DNA of 9,375 nucleotides from NCBI GenBank assembly GCA_023249715.1, contig JAHFCA010000047.1:1-9375 (forward strand). Reading direction: 5' to 3'. The notes below the pieces were generated by a model. The model was given only the letters and a program-made list of their open reading frames with translations, searched no databases and was not told the origin of the DNA. A program made the translations under genes and the position numbers. This DNA comes from Elusimicrobiota bacterium. GTDB taxonomy: Bacteria > Elusimicrobiota > Elusimicrobia > 2-02-FULL-39-32. The stretch's first letter is position 1. Each line of letters begins with the position of its first letter. Below are positions 6,839 through 9,375 of this stretch, piece after piece.

Positions 6839-7667
6839 AAAACTAATTCCAAAAAAAGTTCAGATAGGAACCGTTACTTTAAATAACCAAGGTCCCCTCA
6901 CTCTGATTGCGGGCCCTTGTGTCATGGAATCGGAAGAGCACCTCCTGTTTATGGCGGCCTCGCTAAAACGTTTAACTCAATCCCTCGGCCTTAAATTTAT
7001 ATTTAAGTGTTCTTACGATAAAGCCAACCGCACCTCTCATTCCACCTATCGCGGATTCGGCTTAAAAGAAGGCTTACGGTTACTGGAGGAAGTCAAAAAA
7101 AAATACGATCTTCCCGTTCTTACCGACGTGCATGAAATAAACGATGTCGCAGCAGTCTCTCGAGTTGCAGATGTGTTACAGATCCCCGCTTTTTTATGCC
7201 GCCAGACCGATTTAGTGCGAGCCTGCGCCCAAACTGGAAAAACGGTCAATATAAAAAAAGGTCAATTTTTATCTCCTTGGGAAATGTCGAACATCATAAA
7301 GAAAATTCTAGATTGCGGAAACAAAAATATTCTCTTAACGGAACGAGGCACCTCTTTTGGCTACAATAATTTAGTCGTGGATATGCGGGGGTTAGAAATT
7401 ATGAAGCGGTCGGGGTTCCCTGTCGTCTTTGATGCCACGCACTCTGTTCAACTGCCGGGGAAATCCGGCAATGCTTCCGGAGGACAAAGAGAATTTGTCG
7501 AACCCCTCGCTAAAGCGGCTACCGCCATTGGCATTGCCGCCCTCTTTATGGAAGTGCATCCCGATCCCGACCATGCCCTTTCCGACGGCCCTAACAGCGT
7601 AAAACTTAAAAACTTAAAAAAACTTTTACAATCGCTGTTAGCCATTGATAAAACGGTAAAAAAATAA
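6828..7667 (+). CDS. kdsA: 3-deoxy-8-phosphooctulonate synthase (Kdo-8-phosphate synthase)
   Basis: KdsA condenses phosphoenolpyruvate with D-arabinose 5-phosphate to give Kdo 8-phosphate, the committed step of Kdo synthesis. The 279 residues form a full TIM barrel. Motifs are IAGPCVMES (27-35), FKCSYDKANRTS (59-70), QIPAFLCRQTDL (118-129), NIKKGQFLSPWEM (141-153), LTERGTSFGYNNLVVDMR (170-187), FDATHSVQLPG (201-211) and the final HPDPDHALSDGPNS (244-257). Cys31, His205, Glu242 and Asp253 correspond to the four metal ligands known in the metal-dependent class (Aquifex type); the metal-independent class has Asn in place of the Cys. The SDGPN loop, however, resembles the DGPS loop of metal-independent enzymes, so the signature looks mixed. 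Its ATG lies inside the 3' end of pyrG with no clear Shine-Dalgarno sequence, implying coupled translation. Its substrate comes from KdsD, encoded two genes downstream. Confidence 0.95.
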   Translation: MKNKKLIPKKVQIGTVTLNNQGPLTLIAGPCVMESEEHLLFMAASLKRLTQSLGLKFIFKCSYDKANRTSHSTYRGFGLKEGLRLLEEVKKKYDLPVLTDVHEINDVAAVSRVADVLQIPAFLCRQTDLVRACAQTGKTVNIKKGQFLSPWEMSNIIKKILDCGNKNILLTERGTSFGYNNLVVDMRGLEIMKRSGFPVVFDATHSVQLPGKSGNASGGQREFVEPLAKAATAIGIAALFMEVHPDPDHALSDGPNSVKLKNLKKLLQSLLAIDKTVKK

Positions 7668-7915
7668 TGCGTTGTAACGTCTGTAACACAGAAAATAAAG
7701 ACGCGTCAAAAAATTGTAAAAAATGCGGAAAGCCTTTACTCCTTTCTCCCATTTGGTCTCCCACTTGGAAATGGCATGCCAAAACGTTGGGAATGATTTA
7801 TGTGGGTTTAATCCTTCTTTATTTTTTTCTTAATAGTCTTTTAAAACCCTATCTCAGAGAACTTCCTCCGGAAGTCACTCCCTGGCTAAAAAAAGCGGGA
7901 GCAATGCACCCATGA
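7667..7915 (+). CDS. Small zinc-ribbon protein with one membrane helix, function unknown
   Basis: This 82-residue protein is not one I recognise by name. The N-terminus has two CxxC knuckles, Cys3/Cys6 (CNVC) and Cys17/Cys20 (CKKC), spaced ten residues apart, as in zinc-ribbon treble-clef domains. A hydrophobic stretch at about 40-59 (TLGMIYVGLILLYFFLNSLL) is a likely single transmembrane helix, followed by a short tail (residues 60-82) containing LPPEVTPWLKK. No signal peptide precedes the ribbon, so the zinc domain is probably cytosolic and the tail periplasmic. Evidence that it is a real gene is the coherent composition, the TAATG overlap with kdsA, the ATGA overlap with kdsD, and position between two Kdo-pathway genes. 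It may tether or regulate envelope enzymes, but that is speculation. Confidence 0.8.
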   Translation: MRCNVCNTENKDASKNCKKCGKPLLLSPIWSPTWKWHAKTLGMIYVGLILLYFFLNSLLKPYLRELPPEVTPWLKKAGAMHP

Positions 7916-8892
7916 ACTTAGTGCGCCCTTTAGAGATCGCAAAAGAGGTGTTGCATTTAGAAGCGGCAGCCGTAAAAGACCAAATTTCTAATTTAGATGG
8001 TCAGTTCGAAAAGGCTGTCCAAGCCTTATCTAAAATTACAGAGCAGGGGGGGCAAGTGGTGGTCATGGGAATTGGGAAGTCCGGCCTGATCGCCCGCAAA
8101 ATATCCGCCACGCTTTCCTCTACGGGAACTCCCTCCTTCTTTTTTCATCCGACCGAAGGCCTGCATGGAGATTTGGGAATGATTCGCTCTTTGGACGGCG
8201 TTCTTGTCCTCTCGAGTTCGGGGGAAACAGAAGAAATTAAAAAGATTGTCCCGCTCTTAAAAGAAAGAAATCTCTTGATTGTGGCACTCACGTCCGAAAA
8301 AAAATCTCGTTTAGCTAAACTCAGCCGCTATACGATTATTTCAAAAGTAAGAAAAGAAGCGTGTCCCCTGAATTTAACTCCCACCGCTTCCACGACGGCG
8401 ATGCTGGCTTTGGGCGATGCGATCGCTATCGCGCTAATGCGCCTTAAAGGGTTTAAGGCCAGCGATTTTGTTAAACTCCATCCCGGAGGAAACTTAGGAA
8501 AAAAACTCACTTTAACGGTTCAAGATCTCATGCGCCGAGAAAAAGATAATCCCAAAGTTCCGATGGACGCTCTCGTAAAAGACGCGCTCATAGAGATGAG
8601 CCGCACCCGTCTAGGAGCTACCAATGTAGTCGATAAAAACAATAAATTAGTGGGCTTTTTTACGGATGGCGATTTAAGGCGCTGCCTGCAAGACGACGCC
8701 GCGCTCTTAGACCGGCCCCTTCGAGAAATAATGACTCAAAATCCCACGACTATCTCTCCCCAAAAAAGTTTACACGAAGCTCTTAATTTAATTCGAGAAA
8801 AAAAATTCGATAACTTGCCGGTAGTAGACCCCCAAGGCCATTCTGTTGGAATCTTAGATGAGAGAGATCTTTTGGCGGAAGGCATTGTATGA
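7912..8892 (+). CDS. kdsD: Arabinose-5-phosphate isomerase (KpsF/GutQ family)
   Basis: KdsD interconverts D-ribulose 5-phosphate and D-arabinose 5-phosphate, the KdsA substrate. The 326 residues comprise an N-terminal SIS domain (about 35-175) and two C-terminal CBS domains (about 203-262 and 270-326). SIS motifs are VMGIGKSGLIARK (51-63), TGTPSFFFHPTEGLHGDLGM (71-90), SSSGETEEI (101-109), KEACPLNLTPTASTTAMLALGDA (in two parts: KEACPLNLTPT at 148-158, ASTTAMLALGDA at 159-170) and KLHPGGNLGKKL (188-199). Lys56, Glu149 and His190 match residues linked to catalysis in E. coli KdsD. The first CBS domain contains GFFTDGDLRR and the second LPVVDPQG...GILDERDLL; CBS pairs often bind nucleotides and may regulate activity. 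GGGAG at 7897-7901 is a good Shine-Dalgarno sequence 10 bases before the ATG. The gene overlaps both neighbours by ATGA. The full Kdo context favours KdsD over a GutQ-like role. Confidence 0.95.
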   Translation: MNLVRPLEIAKEVLHLEAAAVKDQISNLDGQFEKAVQALSKITEQGGQVVVMGIGKSGLIARKISATLSSTGTPSFFFHPTEGLHGDLGMIRSLDGVLVLSSSGETEEIKKIVPLLKERNLLIVALTSEKKSRLAKLSRYTIISKVRKEACPLNLTPTASTTAMLALGDAIAIALMRLKGFKASDFVKLHPGGNLGKKLTLTVQDLMRREKDNPKVPMDALVKDALIEMSRTRLGATNVVDKNNKLVGFFTDGDLRRCLQDDAALLDRPLREIMTQNPTTISPQKSLHEALNLIREKKFDNLPVVDPQGHSVGILDERDLLAEGIV

Positions 8893-9375
8893 GCTCCTCC
8901 CTGCTGCGTAGAGCTAAAAAAATTAAACTCCTCGCCATGGATATTGATGGGGTTTTAACCAGAGGAGAAATTATTATTTTAAATTCTGGAGAAGAAGTTA
9001 AAATTTGGAGCGTAAAAGATAGAATGGGTTTTGCCTTATTAAAAAATTCAAGGCACCCCTTAAAACTCGTCTGGATTACAGCGCGAAAATCTCGCCAGGT
9101 CCAAGTAAGAGCTAAAGAGCTGGGGATTGATTTTCTGGTTCAAGGCTGTGACAATAAATGGAAAGCTCTCCAAGACTACGCTCGGGAGCTTAAAATTAAG
9201 CCGGAAGAAATTGCCTATATTGGAGATGATTTAGTAGATTTAACTTGTTTAACCCACGTGGGGTTTTCTATATGTCCTCCCGAGTCCGCGCCGGAGCTTA
9301 AAAAGATTTGCCACTATAGAACCAAAACGGGCGCAGGAGTTGGAGTCTTGAGAGAAGTCGCGGAAATAATTCTTA
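8889..9375 (+). CDS. kdsC: 3-deoxy-D-manno-octulosonate-8-phosphate phosphatase (3' partial)
   Basis: KdsC hydrolyses Kdo 8-phosphate to Kdo and phosphate; it is a cap-less HAD-superfamily phosphatase that acts as a tetramer. The frame is open to the right edge, giving 162 codons; the family runs about 165-185 residues, so only a short tail is missing. HAD motif I is MDIDGVLT with Asp18 and Asp20, motif II is in WITARKS, the motif III lysine lies in NKWKAL, and motif IV is YIGDDLVDL. The C-terminal TGAGVGVLREVAEII corresponds to the GG.GA.RE segment that contacts the neighbouring subunit. Small departures from the usual pattern are DGVLTRG instead of DGVLTDG and TAR instead of TGR or SGR. A GGAAGG sequence at 8877-8882 lies 6 bases before the ATG, which overlaps the kdsD stop as ATGA. 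This gene completes the CMP-Kdo set in one operon. Confidence 0.92.
   Translation, partial: MSSSLLRRAKKIKLLAMDIDGVLTRGEIIILNSGEEVKIWSVKDRMGFALLKNSRHPLKLVWITARKSRQVQVRAKELGIDFLVQGCDNKWKALQDYARELKIKPEEIAYIGDDLVDLTCLTHVGFSICPPESAPELKKICHYRTKTGAGVGVLREVAEIIL

Noticed and set aside
339..6842. Near-identical gene starts of the protease and kdsA (MKNKK, TTG or ATG followed by AAAAATAAAAAA)
   Set aside because: The match covers only about five Lys/Asn codons and stops there; it is best explained by A-rich start regions, not by a repeat.
7095..7103. Run of nine A's in kdsA as a possible slippage or frameshift site
   Set aside because: The frame is intact through three Lys codons and the protein is full length with all motifs; such runs are expected in Lys-rich AT-biased genes.

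Overview
The window reads as a piece of chromosome from a Gram-negative (diderm, LPS-making) bacterium with roughly mid-40s percent GC by eye. It holds nine genes, all on the + strand, in two tightly packed blocks separated by about 100 bases. PorV/PorQ-type outer-membrane proteins, an S8 protease with a FlgD-like or type-A-like C-terminal tail, and the order heptose-kinase, kdsB, pyrG, kdsA, kdsD, kdsC suggest an uncultured-lineage diderm such as Elusimicrobiota or Omnitrophota. That placement is an inference from gene content and order and was not tested.

Block 1 (1-3419) is a secretion or surface cassette. It contains the C-terminal part of one PorV-like beta-barrel protein, then a 703-residue secreted subtilisin-family protease, then a second, complete PorV-like protein that is a diverged paralog of the first. 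The protease has a signal peptide, an inhibitory prodomain, a catalytic domain split by a beta-rich insert of about 165 residues just before the catalytic Ser, and a C-terminal beta domain. In Bacteroidota, PorV is the outer-membrane partner of type IX secretion cargo carrying such tails, so the arrangement is suggestive of a cargo-partner set. No other type IX component is visible here.

The gap 3420-3522 holds a plausible sigma70-like promoter and no convincing terminator.

Block 2 (3523 to the right edge) is an inner-core LPS precursor operon. It encodes a RfaE1/HldE-type sugar kinase followed by the whole CMP-Kdo pathway. KdsD makes arabinose 5-phosphate, KdsA condenses it with PEP to Kdo 8-phosphate, KdsC removes the phosphate, and KdsB activates Kdo with CTP. 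PyrG (CTP synthase) sits between kdsB and kdsA and supplies the CTP. Every junction overlaps (ATGA, TTGA, an 11-base overlap, TAATG, ATGA, ATGA), implying strong translational coupling. An uncharacterised 82-residue zinc-ribbon plus single-membrane-helix protein lies between kdsA and kdsD. kdsC runs off the right edge with only its last few residues missing.

Most of the window is ordinary housekeeping envelope biosynthesis. The parts most worth a second look are the PorV-protease-PorV cassette, the insert in the protease, and the small zinc-ribbon membrane protein. No RNA genes, CRISPR arrays, insertion sequences or attachment sites were seen.
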